This document shows, piece after piece, positions 11,658 through 23,392 of a DNA stretch of 64,000 bases. Where the stretch lies: the NCBI GenBank assembly GCA_036365145.1, contig JAEOAD010000001.1, positions 104,132,001 to 104,196,000 of the forward strand. The letters run 5' to 3'. Below the pieces are notes generated by a model, which was not told where the DNA came from, searched no databases, and worked only from the letters and a program-made list of their open reading frames with translations. Numbering within the stretch: position 1 is the stretch's first letter; every line of letters starts with the position of its first letter. The DNA comes from Orientallactaga sibirica (taxonomy: Eukaryota > Chordata > Mammalia > Rodentia > Dipodidae). The position numbers were made by a program, and so were the translations under genes.

Positions 11658-11674
11658 GACATTTAGTTGACAAA

Positions 11675-12870
11675 TAAAAATTGTATGTATTCAAGGTGTA
11701 CAGTGATGATTATGATAAACACATAGATTACTGATTACTATAGTCAAATTAATTAGCATGTCTGTCACAACCATAATTATCACCTGTGTCATTGTCTGTG
11801 GGCCATGAGAACACTAAAGATCTTCTCTCTTATTGAACCACAAGTAAATACACAGTAAATCACTAACTACAGTCACAGGGCTGTACTTTATCTCCCAGAA
11901 GTTATTCATTTTATAAGAAAGTTGGGACTCTGAATAGCATCATGCTATTCCCCGACTCCTAATCCCTGCAACCATGATTATATTCTCTGCCTCTATTGGT
12001 CTTTCACTTCCTGGCTTATTTCACCCAAAATAAATATCCTCCAGGTTCATCTGTGTTGTCTCAAATGATAGGCTTTCCTCCTTTTTATTAGAAAATAACA
12101 TTCTATATGTGTGTATGTGTGTTTTCACCATTCATTCATCCATAGAGACTTTTTTTTTGATATATTGGCTCCTATAAATAAAGCTTCTTGACCCGAGATG
12201 TGCAAATATCTCTTGGAAATACTTATGTTTCTTCTTTTATACATGCCCAGAGGTGATATTGCTAGATCATATATGATTGTTCATTTCTTTTGAGGAGCCC
12301 TCATATAGCTTTCTATAACTGTGCCAACTGACAGTCCCAATATTTTAATACCATTTCTTTTTTCTGCATGTCCTATCTCTTATCTTTTGACAGTCGTCAC
12401 CCTGTAGATGAGAACTTATATTTCAGTATTGTTTTGATTTCCGTTTCTCTGTAGATTAGTAATGTCAGGCATCTTCCTATGTACCTTTTAACCATCTGTA
12501 TGTCTCTTTCCTGGAAAGCATTGTCCACTTGGATCTTTGTCCATTTTTTAAAAAATAATTTGAGGTAATATTTTTGTTGGCTATTGAGTTGTGAGAGTTT
12601 CTTACATATTTCAGGTGTTAATCCATGATGGGTATGGTTTGCATGTTTCTTCTCATATTGTAGGTTGCCTGTTCATTGTGTGAATCATTTCTTTGCCATA
12701 GCTTGTTGGCTTGATGTAGTCCCATTTGTTAATTTTTGTTTTGTTGTCTATGCTTTTGGTGTTAGAGCCAAGCGGTCATCTCCAAACCAACTTCAAGTAC
12801 TCATCCCAATATTTTCTCAAAGGGTATCACAGTTTCAAGTCTCTGCATTTGAGTTTTTAGTCTATATATA
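11675..12870 (-). repeat. Old L1 (L1M-type) relic, 3' end and ORF2 end
   Basis: Read on the plus strand the text is the antisense of an L1M 3' region in order: 'tattcaaggtgtacagtgat', 'tcctccaggttcatctgtgt', 'gatattgctagatcatatat', 'tgatttccgtttctctgtag', 'ttggctattgagttgtgaga', 'gatgtagtcccatttgttaa'. It is collinear over 1.2 kb and strongly diverged, with stops in the former ORF2. Confidence 0.85.
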
Positions 12871-12899
12871 AACAGTGTATGTCTGTCTGGTGTGGCTCC

Positions 12900-13212
12900 T
12901 CTTCCATTGATAGAAATGAATTCAATACACTGACAACTCATAAAGAATAGAGACTTATTCAGCCTGTAATTATGAAGGTTAGAATGATGAAGATTGGACA
13001 CCTACAAAATCCTCCTTGCTGGTGTGGACTTTCTGAAAAGTCCCAAGGAATTACCTACCAAAACATAGCAGGCTTGCCAACTTGGTTCTTCCGCTCTGCT
13101 CATACCACCAATACAATCATAGGGCCCCACCTTTATGACCTCAGTTAACCTTGATTATTTCCCAAAGAACTCACCTCCTAATACCAGAGTGCCATTGTCT
13201 CCACCCTCTAAA
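12900..13212 (-). repeat. Old MaLR-type LTR relic
   Basis: Antisense text with 'agagacttattcagcctgta' and, near 13165-13185, 'actcacctcctaataccaga', which resembles the antisense of MST/MLT-type MaLR LTRs. Diverged; boundaries approximate. Confidence 0.5.
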
Positions 13213-13577
13213 TGAAATCATGCACCACATAGTGACATGTCAGTCAGTGATGGACCAGCCATAAATACACTGGGGGTACCATATATAAATACACTGGAGG
13301 TACCATAGATGATCCTGAAGCTGAAAAAGTCCCTCCCTTCATGCAACATCATAGTCATCATAAAATCATAGCACAACACAATCTTCATGTGTCTGGGGTG
13401 ATGTTGATGTCAGCAAAGCTTCCGCATTGGCACAGCATATGTGGTTATATACAGTACGTGATAATTGATAATGACAAAAGAACTATTTCATACATAGTTC
13501 ATACATAAATGAGTGTCATTTTTGAGTGTATTACTTTAATATATATACTAAAAACATACCATAAAACGGTATATGAA

Positions 13578-13766
13578 GGCTGGCGAGATGACTTAGCAGT
13601 TAAGGCACTTGCCTATGAAGCCTAAAGACCAAGGTTTGATTCCACAGGACCCACTTAAGCCAGATGCACATGGTGGCACATGCATCTGGAGTTTGTTTGC
13701 AGTGGATGGAGGCCTTGGTGTGCCCATTCTTTCTCTCTCTAATAAATAAATTTAAAAAATTAAAAA
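13578..13766 (+). mobile_element. DIP SINE
   Basis: Canonical DIP with a short CT tract, flanked by ggtatatga (13568-13576) and agtatatga (13769-13777). Confidence 0.9.
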
Positions 13767-13849
13767 AGCAGTATATGACTTTAGGGCAGTTTTAGCTTCC
13801 CATGTCTCAGGTTAATCTTGTCACGTAATTACATCAAGGAACAGCAAAA

Positions 13850-14120
13850 GACTGGGGAGATTGCTCACTTGATCAAGGGAAAGTGTAAGACCTGAGTTGG
13901 ATCTCCAGAATCCCTGTAAAAACCCAGGTCTGGTGCTACATGCTTCTAATCTCAGCAGTAAGGACATGTAGACAAAGGGTCCCTGAGTCTTGTTGGCCAG
14001 CCAATCTGGTATAATTGATGGGCTCCAGGCCAGTGAGAGACCCCCATCTCAAAATGTGTGGACAGCAGATGAGGAATGATACCCAAGATTGTCCTCTGAC
14101 ATCTGTAAGCACACACAAAC

Positions 14121-14156
<36 letters not shown>

Positions 14157-14160
14157 AAGC
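13850..14160 (+). mobile_element. B4-type SINE with (CA)n tail
   Basis: Head 'actggggagattgctcactt', box 'gagttggatctccagaatcc', a B1-like middle, 'ggctccaggccagtgagaga', then a (CA)n run at 14123-14154. Confidence 0.6.
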
Positions 14161-14305
14161 AAAAAATCTAGTGATTGACATATATATATATGTAAAACCT
14201 ATGGTTGTGTACATCACTCTATGATATTCACACACTGATAAAAGTATCTCACGTCCACTTCTCAAAACATGCCCTCATTCTTACGTTGCACATGACTGTA
14301 CCTCA

Positions 14306-15542
14306 CAGTGGAGATTAATGTTAATATCAGTTTCCGTAGTGACATTTGAGCCAATTCTGAGAGTGGCTTCTATAGTTGGCTTTAAGCTCTCTGACAGCCA
14401 AAGGGGGAGGGGGAGGAAACCAGTGATTTGATTGGAGAAATTTCCTTCTTGCCTCTGCGGCCCTTTCTCTATTCCACACTGCCTTTGGCTACAGTTAACA
14501 CAGTGTATAAAGCTTCCATTCCCTGAAATAGTATTGATTAATGAGGTTAAAGCTCTTTGGTCTTTCGCTACCTTTTAGACTGAGGAGAAAAAAAGCCAAA
14601 TCACACCCTTTGAAGGTGCTGCTCTTTTTATCCAACTTGAGTAGCACACTGCTGACCTGTCTCAGCACCCCGCCAAGGAAAACCGTAGAGAAAAGGTGGT
14701 CCATCAGGATCTCAGACTTTCCTGTAATGTCCTGCTCACTTTGAAGGACTGCAAGCTGATCACCAGAGCACATTTTTTGCTGTGTCTTTGTAGCATGGCA
14801 GCCTTCTGGTGGTCCCAAAGATGCCGTTGATGCACCTGAAATGATCACCTGGTTTCCAAAAAAGGACACACGTTTCTGAGCAGAGCAAAGACTATTTCCA
14901 AAGAGCTCCATGCCAAACCATGGAGAAGAGCCAGGTCCAGCTTCTTCTTCAAAGAGAAGCCACCAGCCGGAATGCCATTGGGACGAGAATCTTGGCAGAG
15001 GGAGTATTTTCCAGGCATCTGGGAGACAGTGTGTTACACTAGAAGTCAACTCGGAAGTATATTCATATTGAAATAATTTCCACCAGTTTTCAACATATTT
15101 GTATATCTCCAAATTCCTATGTCCCTGTGAAGTAGGTAAAGGAAGTGTTTGGATCCATGCTTTCTGGATGCAGAATGGGAGGCCAAGGGGCTTTTTGGAG
15201 ATGACTCTCATGGCTATGGGTCAGGCCTTTTGATCCTGAGTGGGCAAGCTCTGAGCATGCCCATCTAAGGAGTTATCCTCTCTGCACCTTCCTTTTAAGC
15301 TGATCTCTTTGTCAGAGTGTTGGCTTCAGTGTCCCCTCATATTTGCTCTGCTCAGCATGGTGGTAGGAGCAGAGTAGTAAATCATGTTACCTAGTTTATA
15401 TAAAAGTGAAGTCATACCAGTCCAGTCCCTGGCTTGCTTCTGCAATGCATTTGTCTACAAGGCAGTTGTTCTACACATGCACAGGATGGTAAGGGCATTT
15501 CATCATAATAGGGGCAAATTTTTCATCTTCTTAGTTTTCTTT
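14306..15542. other. Unique sequence containing one long ORF
   Basis: No repeat recognised apart from a G-rich stretch near 14401-14417. Contains the ORF at 14495-15211 (separate entry). Confidence 0.5.
14495..15211 (-). other. Unassigned 238-codon ORF, possible lineage-specific CDS or pseudogene
   Basis: Longest open frame in the window and outside any repeat I recognise. The ATG (15209-15211) has a favourable context (gccATGa), and an in-frame stop lies three codons upstream, so the frame is not simply the tail of a longer exon in that phase. The predicted protein is rich in Ser, Leu and aromatic residues, with a Trp/Phe-rich stretch around residues 40-95 and a Lys/Ser-rich C-terminus. I see no signal peptide, transmembrane helix, zinc finger or catalytic motif and do not recognise the family. 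A frame this long is unlikely by chance at this base composition. An old broken exon, a retrogene or coincidence all remain possible. No promoter or poly(A) signal was convincingly placed. Confidence 0.2.
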
Positions 15543-15753
15543 TTTTAAATATTTTTATATTTATTTAATTATTTATTTGACAGAGAAGAAGGAGAGAGAG
15601 AGAATGGACGTGCCAGGGCATCCAGCCACTGAAAACGAACTCCAGACATGTGCGCCCCCTTTTGCATCTGGCTAACATGGGTCCTGGGGAATTGAACCTG
15701 TGTCTTTTGGCTTTGCAGGCAAATGCCTTAACTGCTAAGCCATCCCTCCAGCC
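15543..15753 (-). mobile_element. DIP SINE
   Basis: Reverse-complement DIP: T-rich left end, GA tract, and 'aagccatccctccagcc' at the right end, flanked by similar ttttctt/tttctta sequence. Confidence 0.9.
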
Positions 15754-15959
15754 TTTCTTAATTTTTATACTTTATATAAAATAAGATAATGATGCACCAG
15801 AAGCTCCAGAAAGAGTCTGTCACTTAAAGTAGAAAGCCTTATTATGCCATTCAAGATGCTTTGTAGCTTAGAAAACCCAGGCACTGAAAACATACCATTG
15901 TTACAAATAAGAGCAGCTTAACCCTATAAGCAATGCACTACCAGCTCCCTGCCCCAAAC

Positions 15960-16283
15960 TGTGATGGTTTGAACGTACACTGTTGTCCAGCTAATGACGC
16001 TATTTGAGAAGGTTTTAAACCTTCGGAAGGTAGAGCCTTGATGGAGGAAGTGGGCCATTGAAGGAAGCCCTTGAGCATTATAACTGGCCCCACTTTCTGT
16101 TCCTCATCTACTTCCTGACTATATGAGATGTGTCCTACTGGCCTCCGACTTCTTGCTGCCAGGCCTTCCCTGTCATAATGGAAAGAATCCCCCAGAAATG
16201 TAAGTCAAATGAAACCCTTCTTTCCTTAAGCTGTTTCTTGCCTGGTATTTGGTCACATACATGAGTGCATAACCAATACCTTC
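15960..16283 (+). mobile_element. MaLR LTR (ORR1/MT-like)
   Basis: Starts tgtgatggtttgaacg, has the 'gagccttgatggaggaagtg' segment, the 'gccttccctgtcataatgga' segment and an end near 'ataaccaatacc'. This fits rodent ERVL-MaLR LTRs. Confidence 0.7.
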
Positions 16284-16716
16284 ACCCCTTATCATATGCC
16301 CCCCAGTGCTCTCTGCAGGCTCTGGAACCTGATGCTATACATTGTCAAGAAAACTTGCCTGACCCATCAGAGAACATTTCCCACTGACACAGTAGAAGAG
16401 TCCAGAAAGAGCTGTGAGTTCTTTCACCCTTGAATTCAGCATGGGCCACTGTAGAATTCTCTGACAAGAAGCATTCTTTCTGCTTCCTCGCAGCAGTTTT
16501 TCTCCCTGGTCCACTCTCCTCTTTCCCCAGCAGTGCAGAGTATGTGCAGCTGCCCTGCTTGACCATCGTGCACTCGAGTTAATGAAAGAAGCTCTTCCTG
16601 GACGGTGAACTTCATCTCTGCATTGTCAAGTAGAAACACAAACAGTAAGCTATAGAGTGAGGCCTAAGAGTGCGTTAGAACCTCCATTATTTCCTATACT
16701 CATATTAACCTTAAAA
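16284..16716. other. Unique sequence, no gene seen
   Basis: About 430 bp with two small overlapping antisense open frames (up to 73 codons) that I cannot support as genes. Confidence 0.5.
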
Positions 16717-16728
16717 TTCAGAAAACAA

Positions 16729-16966
16729 GGGTTGGAGAGATGGCTTAGTGGTTAAGGCGTTTGCCTGCAAAGCCAAAGGACCCAGGTTGGATTCCCCAGG
16801 ACCCACATTAGCCAGATGCACAAGGGGCACATGCATCTGGAGTTTGTTTGCAGTGGCTAAAGGCCCTGGCACATACATTCGCTCACTCTCTCTCTGCCTC
16901 TTCCTCTGTCAAGTAAATAAACAAAAATAAAATAAAATAAGAAATGTAATTGTTTAAATGAAAAAT
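16729..16966 (+). mobile_element. DIP SINE with TSD
   Basis: Canonical DIP with an extended A-rich tail. Target duplication ttcagaaaacaa at 16717-16728 and 16967-16978. Confidence 0.92.
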
Positions 16967-16978
16967 TTCAGAAAACAA

Positions 16979-17140
16979 CCTGAGTGTGGCAGTACAAGCC
17001 TTTAATCCCAGCACTTGGGAGGCAGAGAGGTAAGAGAATTGCTGTAAGTTCAAAGCCATACTGAGACTACATAGTGAATTCCAGGTCAGCCTGGGCCAGA
17101 GCAAGACTACCTAATACCCTCTCTCCCCCAAAAAAAAAAT
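16979..17140 (+). mobile_element. B1 SINE inserted at the same target site
   Basis: B1 body ending in an A run. It uses the right TSD of the previous DIP as its own left TSD, with ttcaggaaacaa at 17141-17152 as the third copy. Confidence 0.92.
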
Positions 17141-17152
17141 TTCAGGAAACAA

Positions 17153-17361
17153 TAAATTACAACCTATTGGTCCTTTTAAAGACAAAGCTAATATGAAAAT
17201 CACTGGGATGTCTTACAAGCCTTCCAAGAGAAAAATAATTATTGCATTATAGCAGTAACTCCATTGTTTCTGGTAAAATAATCAATTATATATGATACTG
17301 CCAACCATTTGCTACAGTGAGGTAGATTGCCCTGTAATTTTCAACAATGGGATTATAGACA

Positions 17362-17399
<38 letters not shown>

Positions 17400-19060
17400 C
17401 TGCCGTCGATGTGGTCTGAACTTTAAACATGTATACATCACCACTATGACCACAGACATGCTACTGCCTTTCCCAAACCCTCTCATAGGCTGGTATACTC
17501 TGCCTCCCCCCGGGCTCTACATGGGAGTATTGGCTGCCATTGACTGGTAGCTGCCACACTCCCTGAAGAACAATCTTCACCCACTGGAACCACTTTTCTC
17601 AGCAATGCCTTAGAGGTTGCCCAAGGCCCAGTTCCCAAGGATGGGTGCAGCATAAGACTGCAGCCAGCGACTGAACAACATAGGCTATTAAAGGCTGGTC
17701 ACCTCACCTCCCTCTGGGACAACACCAGGGGCTGTTCAAGCTCCAGATCTGTGTGTATCTATCCCATCACAGTGATGCTAGAGGCATGCCCTCATCCAGG
17801 TCCTTCTGTAGACCTGCTTCTGCTGGTCCTTAAAAGATCATACATGACAGTACTGCCTTGCTTGCATTAGAATCCTGTCTCCAGCTCTGCTTCCAGGAAA
17901 CCCCAGCCAAGGGCCAGGATTAAAACATAGGAAAACATACCTGGATGGGAATGGCAGCCCTTCCTTTTGAAGTGCATGTCTCATTTTCAGTACAAGGTGC
18001 TGCTTTGGCATCAAAGACCATGGGCAAACCTGGACTTCAAAGGCTCAGACTGTATGTTCACAGGGACATATCCCAAGTCTTATACAACCAGCTGCAGCCA
18101 TGCTCTGAGGCGTGATGAGCATGGCAGACATGTTTTAGGAATGTATACATAAGGGTTTTGGAAAAGGCTACTGATTTTCAAGTAAGGACAAAGTTCAATC
18201 ATTTAATTGAGGGTACATGCAGTTAAGGTTAGGATGGATATGCTTATTAAGGAAGGCTGTATTTAAACTTAATCGAATATTTATGAAGGAGTCCCTGATG
18301 CAAAGTTTTACAACAAATGCCCTGCATTTGGGCTGTTTGCAAAAAATACATTTGCATGTCTGAACCCTCAGAAACAGGGTTGGGGTCTAGGTGTGCTACC
18401 TTGATAATAAAGGCTGAATGGTTTGAGTACTGGAGAGACTGTAAGCTTCCTGAATGTTATGGCTGATGTGTCAGTCTTCTTGAAATGGAAATGAACTATT
18501 CTTTGTTTGTCAGGAATCTACTGTCCCCAGTAAGCAGCATTTTCATTGAGCCTTGTAAACCATCTCCACAGGAGCTCAGCCTTGGTAGTGTGGCAAAGTC
18601 AGGCCCTCCCCTTCACTCCTGGGACAACTAAGGTCTAGCACAAAGAGACTAAAAACTAGGAACAATGACTGAGGCAGGAACCTGGGGATGGCCACTTAGA
18701 GCCTGTGAAAGCCTGGGGTTGTTGCTAGAAGAATTAGAGGACTTTTTGTCCTAAGTTATTAATGCCCATAATATGCAGGCGGGAGCTACTTGTACTATCT
18801 TTCCATGGCAAGGAGAATATAGCCAACACAAAGACAAGAAGTCCTAAAAGATGAAGAAGAATTTTAAAATATATTTCTGGTATTTCCATAACAAAGAGCA
18901 ATACATTGTAGTCACAAAGTTTAGGTCATTTTGTATTATATTTCTGTTAGTTTCAACCAAATGTCAACTAAGCTATAAATCCACAGTCATCTTTTCATAC
19001 GTATTTCATATATATATATATATATTAATCAGAATGTCTCAGTACCTTTATAAGTGAGTA
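17153..19060. other. Unique sequence with (GT)n, no gene seen
   Basis: 1.9 kb without recognised transposons. A (GT)n run lies at about 17365-17397 and a short (TA)n at 19009-19025. Open frames are at most 68 codons. Confidence 0.5.
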
Positions 19061-19072
19061 CCACATGCTTTT

Positions 19073-19258
19073 TTTTTTTTTTTTTTTTTTTTTTTGTTTT
19101 GTTTTTTTTTTTTTGGTTTTGAGAGGTAGGGTCTCACTCTGGTCCAGGCTGACCTGGAATTAACTATGTAGTCTCAGGGTGGCCTCGAACTCTCGGCAAT
19201 CCTCCTACCTCTGCCTCCTGAGTGCTGGGATTAAAGGCGTGCGCCACCACGCCCGGCT
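19073..19258 (-). mobile_element. B1 SINE with TSD
   Basis: Reverse-complement B1 with a poly(T) start and the end 'gcgccaccacgcccggct'. Target duplication ccacatgctttt at 19061-19072 and 19259-19270. Confidence 0.95.
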
Positions 19259-19270
19259 CCACATGCTTTT

Positions 19271-21119
19271 CAATCTACAGAAATTACATCCAATTTAAGT
19301 TGATCACTTAATCTGGGATAGACATACGATTGGGATCTTTGAAGGACTCTAGAAGATTAACACATGATTTCCTTGCCTGAAAACATTTATATGACTTGTA
19401 GCATCCGGAAGAAGCCATTAGGTTTTAATGGCAGCCTGTTGTATTCCAGTCCATTGGAAATAGCACATGGACATCAATTTGAAAGTTGATGCTAGGAAAT
19501 GTTTTATTAAAAACCCAATGGAGGAATAGGTGAGTCAAGTTGCTTCCTGGATCCAAACTATAAATTGTTGTACCAACAGCAGATGATGACTCTACTGGGA
19601 CACAGGCATGTATTTTTAAACTTTTGAGAGTGGAGAGCAGCTTGTATAGAACAACTGAAAAGAACAGCTTGTCCTGTTGAATGACTCACTTGAGAAACTT
19701 CCACTTGTGCCATTTCAAAGCAGGATCTTTCAGACCTCAGAGCCACATTGCTTCAAATCAGCTTGATATATTGATGAACTATCATGCCATCAAATCATAG
19801 GCACATGGCCTCTGTTTCCCTTGGCTTCTTTTGATAGCCACTAAGGATAATAGTTTCCCACAAGATTTAGGTAAACTCATGAGCAGAAAAGCCATAATGA
19901 GCTGCTAAGATAGTAATTTACTATTTTTACACGGCTCTTTCCAGTGTAGGAAACCAATTCCACATGTATTATCTCCCCTGAAGCTGGGAGAGTAAATCAC
20001 TACGTATATCTAACAATTAATCCTCATTTTAGGAACTATTACTTAACTTATCCATTTTCATTTCTTCTTCTGAATCTCTACCAGCCTATGAGAACCTCTT
20101 GTAATGTGGCTCTCACCTGGATTTTGCAACAGTTTCATGAGCTATCTCCATTTCTGAGCTCTGATGCACAATCTCCCTCAGACATAGTTCTGACCATACT
20201 ATTTCACAACAGATTGGTGCTCTGCTTCATGGGGGAAAGTGCAGACATTAGTCATTCAGTGATCTCTCTTACATTTCTGATATCAAATCTCCCCTACTCT
20301 TCATTCTGACAAGTTTCACAGAGGAAGCTGTCATGCTGACAGATCAAGACTGGGAGTACTGACGAGGAAGAATATTCTGGAAGAAAGGGAGGAAGGTAAG
20401 AAGGCAGGCACACAGGCAAGAAGAACAGACAGGCAAAGAAAATCACAGGAATGCAAAGGCTCAAAGTGCAAAAGAGAAAATCAAGGAAAACAGTTTGCCA
20501 AGAACAAAGCTCTAGGAAAGATGGCGATGCCCAGAGACCCCACTCCACTCCGCTCTAAAATTCCCCAATTCTACTTCATGGCTTAGGAATATTCATTCAA
20601 TATGCCTGGGAGCTTTAAAGGTACAAAAAGTAAAAGGAACAAAAAGAAGATAGACTTCTCTCGACACAAAAAATGATTAGAGGTGTAGCTCTCAAACCAG
20701 AAAAGGCAACTCAGAGAGGGGCAGAGCACTTCTGGCACAGAGCCCAACTCCAAGAACACTTTTGGCTCCCACTCATGATTGCAGTGACATCTTCGGAGGA
20801 GCCCTGAGGTAGAACCAAGATGGCATTAATCACCCACCAGCAATGGCTGGGTTGGTCTCCGAGTTCCAAAATCACTTCAGTCCCATACACTGTGGGCATC
20901 CACCAGCTGCTCTAAGAGAAGCACATGAGGTTCAGATTAGACATGTAGGAACAGACAGCCTCTCCGTGAAGGACCACCTAGCGGATGCAGTAAGGCAGCA
21001 GGAGCTAGCAAGTGGGCCCTGTTAATAAGTCCTGGAAAGATAGCGACTGTTCTGTTTAGGCAGGCCCACTCTCGTGCTGGCTGCCCATTCCAGAGTGCCT
21101 AGGGAGCATGTTTCAATTA
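19271..21119. other. Unique sequence, no gene seen
   Basis: No young repeat recognised. A weak MIR-like stretch may lie around 19960-20045. Open frames up to 84 codons have no recognisable features. Confidence 0.45.
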
Positions 21120-21235
21120 TGCACCACTGGGACCTCGCTTCAGAGGTTCACGTTCAACGATTCTGGAATGAGGTTCTGAATTCCTAATCGTTAACAAGCT
21201 TCCAGGTGAGTTGGCTACCCAGCCATCTTGGGAAG
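21120..21235 (+). repeat. MER5A-like hAT relic
   Basis: 'gattctggaatgaggttctg' and 'taacaagcttccaggtga' follow the MER5A order (a gaatctg-type core, then taacaagttcccaggtga). Confidence 0.5.
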
Positions 21236-21384
21236 ACAGGTCCAGCCCACGCCACAAGTGGGCCTGGCACAGCATGCTGCAGTCTCCCTTGCCCAGGCGC
21301 CCAGATAACTGGGCTGCAGATACATCTCTTAAGCACAAACTGCTTGTTTCTATCAGTTCCTCCACAGCAGTAGCCCCAGCTTGC

Positions 21385-21490
21385 ATGAATGCTAGAATCA
21401 CCCAGGAGTCTTAAAAGCAGGAGGAGGTCAGGTGCATGTTAGTATGTGTTTAAACTTCCCAGGTGATTTCAACATACAGTTAAGTTAGGA
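21385..21490 (+). repeat. MER5A-like hAT relic
   Basis: 'ctagaatcacccaggagtct' followed by 'aaacttcccaggtgattt' resembles the MER5A ends joined by a shortened middle. Confidence 0.45.
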
Positions 21491-21757
21491 AATGGTGGCT
21501 GTGATCGTTTTTTCTTGACTGTCATCCACCTTCACTGTAATTGGCACTGTTCCATTCACTCCATGGGCAAAGATCCCAGAAAACGTGCAATGGACAGAGC
21601 TGCCTGAGCCCCATCACTCATTCCTCCCTGCTTCCTCACTGTGGGCTGAATATGACCAGCTCTGCTTCAAGCTCCTGCCACCATGCTCTCCCTGCCATGC
21701 TGCACTGTAATCTGGAACTGTCCAGTGAAAGAAGCCCTTTGTTTCTTTTTGTTTTCC

Positions 21758-22630
21758 TCTTTTTTTATTAAGTAGAAATTTTGTATGAACACATCATGTG
21801 TTAATAGGATCATTTCCTTCCTCCCTGACCCCATTCTGTGGGGGTCCCTCCTGAGTGGGATCGCTGGTATTCCCTGTGGGGTTGTGGCAGCCTTCAGTCA
21901 CTGTAAGGCAGGGCAGTGCCTCTGGACATTCCTTTCACCTCTGTGGCTCTTACAGTCTTTCCACCCTCTCTTCCATGAAATTCCCTGAGCCGTGGTGGGT
22001 GTGTTTTAGGTCTACTTTAGTGCTATGTTCTCAGCAGGTTCTGGATTTCTGCTTCAGTGCATTTTGAGTCTCCTCAGTGTCTGTCTCCATGACCTGGCGC
22101 TGGTTGACAGGGTCGCTATGGAAGCTGCACTCTTGCTCAGCTCTCCAATTCCTCTGTGGTTTCTTTCAACTGGGCCCCAGCTGATGTGTGAGGGGTGGTT
22201 CATCGCCTCTGTTCTTGCTGCTTTCTGCAAAAGAAAAACAGATTCCTCAATGGAGCATGAGGTCAGCATAGGTTCAGTGGGGAAAGCATTGTTAATGTAG
22301 AGAGATTTTGATGGGTGTAGCCTCTCTTTTGGCCAAAGACTAGTGGAAGCTTCTTGTTGGAGTCCATGATCTTGGTCTCCATGGGATTCTGACTCAGTTC
22401 TCAGTTCCAGCTATGGGTTCCTTTCCACTGAGTGGATCTCTTAGCCAATCAGAAAACCAGTGGTTACCCATGTAGACTGGGTACCACTATTACTCAGGTG
22501 TATCCATCTTGTCAGGCTTGTTGCTTTTGTATAATAGTGTCCCCTGCCTGCACAAGGTTGTTGGCCATTTTCCCCCAGCAGATGATGTAGCACTTTTTAG
22601 CACTATACAAAGCCCTTCATTTCTTAAACT
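21758..22630 (-). repeat. L1 3'-UTR copy (antisense)
   Basis: Begins with a poly(T) run (21758-21768) and continues with a block recurring at 54180-55335 and 59270-60327: 'ttccctgagccgtggtgggt', 'ccactgagtggatctcttag', 'gtgtatccatcttgtcaggc', 'cattttcccccagcagatga'. Matching order and strand among the copies, the antisense poly(A) and the C-rich tract point to a rodent L1 3' UTR. The exact family name is uncertain. The open frames here are not genes. Confidence 0.55.
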
Positions 22631-22633
22631 TAT

Positions 22634-22826
22634 TTTAAATTTTTTTATAATTTTATTTATTTGAGAGAGAGAAAAAATGGACATGCAAAGGTCTTCAGCC
22701 TCTGCAGATGAACTCCAAACACATGTGCCACCTTATACAACTGTTTACATGGGTCCTAGAGAATTGAACCTAGGTCCTTTGGCCTGGCAGGCAAGTGCCT
22801 TAACTGTTAAGCCATCTCTCCAGCCC
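22634..22826 (-). mobile_element. DIP SINE
   Basis: Reverse-complement DIP ending 'aagccatctctccagccc', inserted next to the L1 3'-UTR copy. Short flank similarity taaact. Confidence 0.9.
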
Positions 22827-22913
22827 TCGTAAACTGATTTTTGTCACATATTTTAACCTAGCAATGAGATGGTCATGATACAGTTGTATTATAGTCTTGC
22901 TACTCAGTAGTGG

Positions 22914-23114
22914 TCCCCTAGTCCAGCAGTGCCAGCATCACTTGAGAGCTTGTTGGGAATTCTAAAATAAGTTCCTGGCTCTAGCAGCCATGAGTAAAAA
23001 GCTGCATCTTTAACAAATGTCTACATAATGTGTGTGCATATACCAGTTTGAAAATCCCAGTTCTAGTGATTTCAATAGCTCCAAAATCCCAGTTCTAGTG
23101 ATTTCAATAGCTCC
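22914..23114 (+). repeat. MER5A relic with a perfect 32-bp tandem duplication
   Basis: 'agtccagcagtgccagcatc', 'gagagcttgttgggaattct' and 'tttgaaaatcccagttct' follow MER5A. The final 32 bp (23051-23082) are repeated exactly at 23083-23114. Confidence 0.65.
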
Positions 23115-23191
23115 ATTCTCTGAAGAAGGGCATAGCTCCCCAGCAGACAAACAAGTCCATGGGGAAGGAAATACGAAAAAGACTTCATCTT

Positions 23192-23392
23192 TGTTTTTTT
23201 AAGTATTCTTATTTATTTATTTGCAAAAAGGGAGAGAGACAGACAAACAGACAGACAATGAGCACATCAGGCCCTCTAGCTGCTGCAAAGGAACTATAGC
23301 CGTGTGTGCCTCTTTGTGCATCCAGCTTTATATGAGTATCAGGGAATTGAACCCAGGCCATCAGGCTTTGCAAACAAGTGCCTCAACCAATG
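23192..23392 (-). mobile_element. Diverged DIP SINE
   Basis: Reverse-complement DIP with a purine tract containing GACAGACA units, and 'gggaattgaacccaggccat'. The A-box end is degraded (agtgcctcaaccaatgattg). Confidence 0.75.

Larger units (their letters stand above)
13213..14305 (+). repeat. DNA transposon relic with terminal inverted repeats
   Basis: The left end (catgcaccacatagtgacat) and the right end (acgttgcacatgactgta, near 14303) are imperfect inverted repeats. The left-end text matches my memory of a common eutherian repeat that I would place among Tigger/pogo-like elements, though the family name is uncertain. The interior hosts a DIP (13578-13766) and a B4-type SINE (13850-14160). 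A 24-bp tandem duplication lies at about 13262-13308. Confidence 0.5.
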
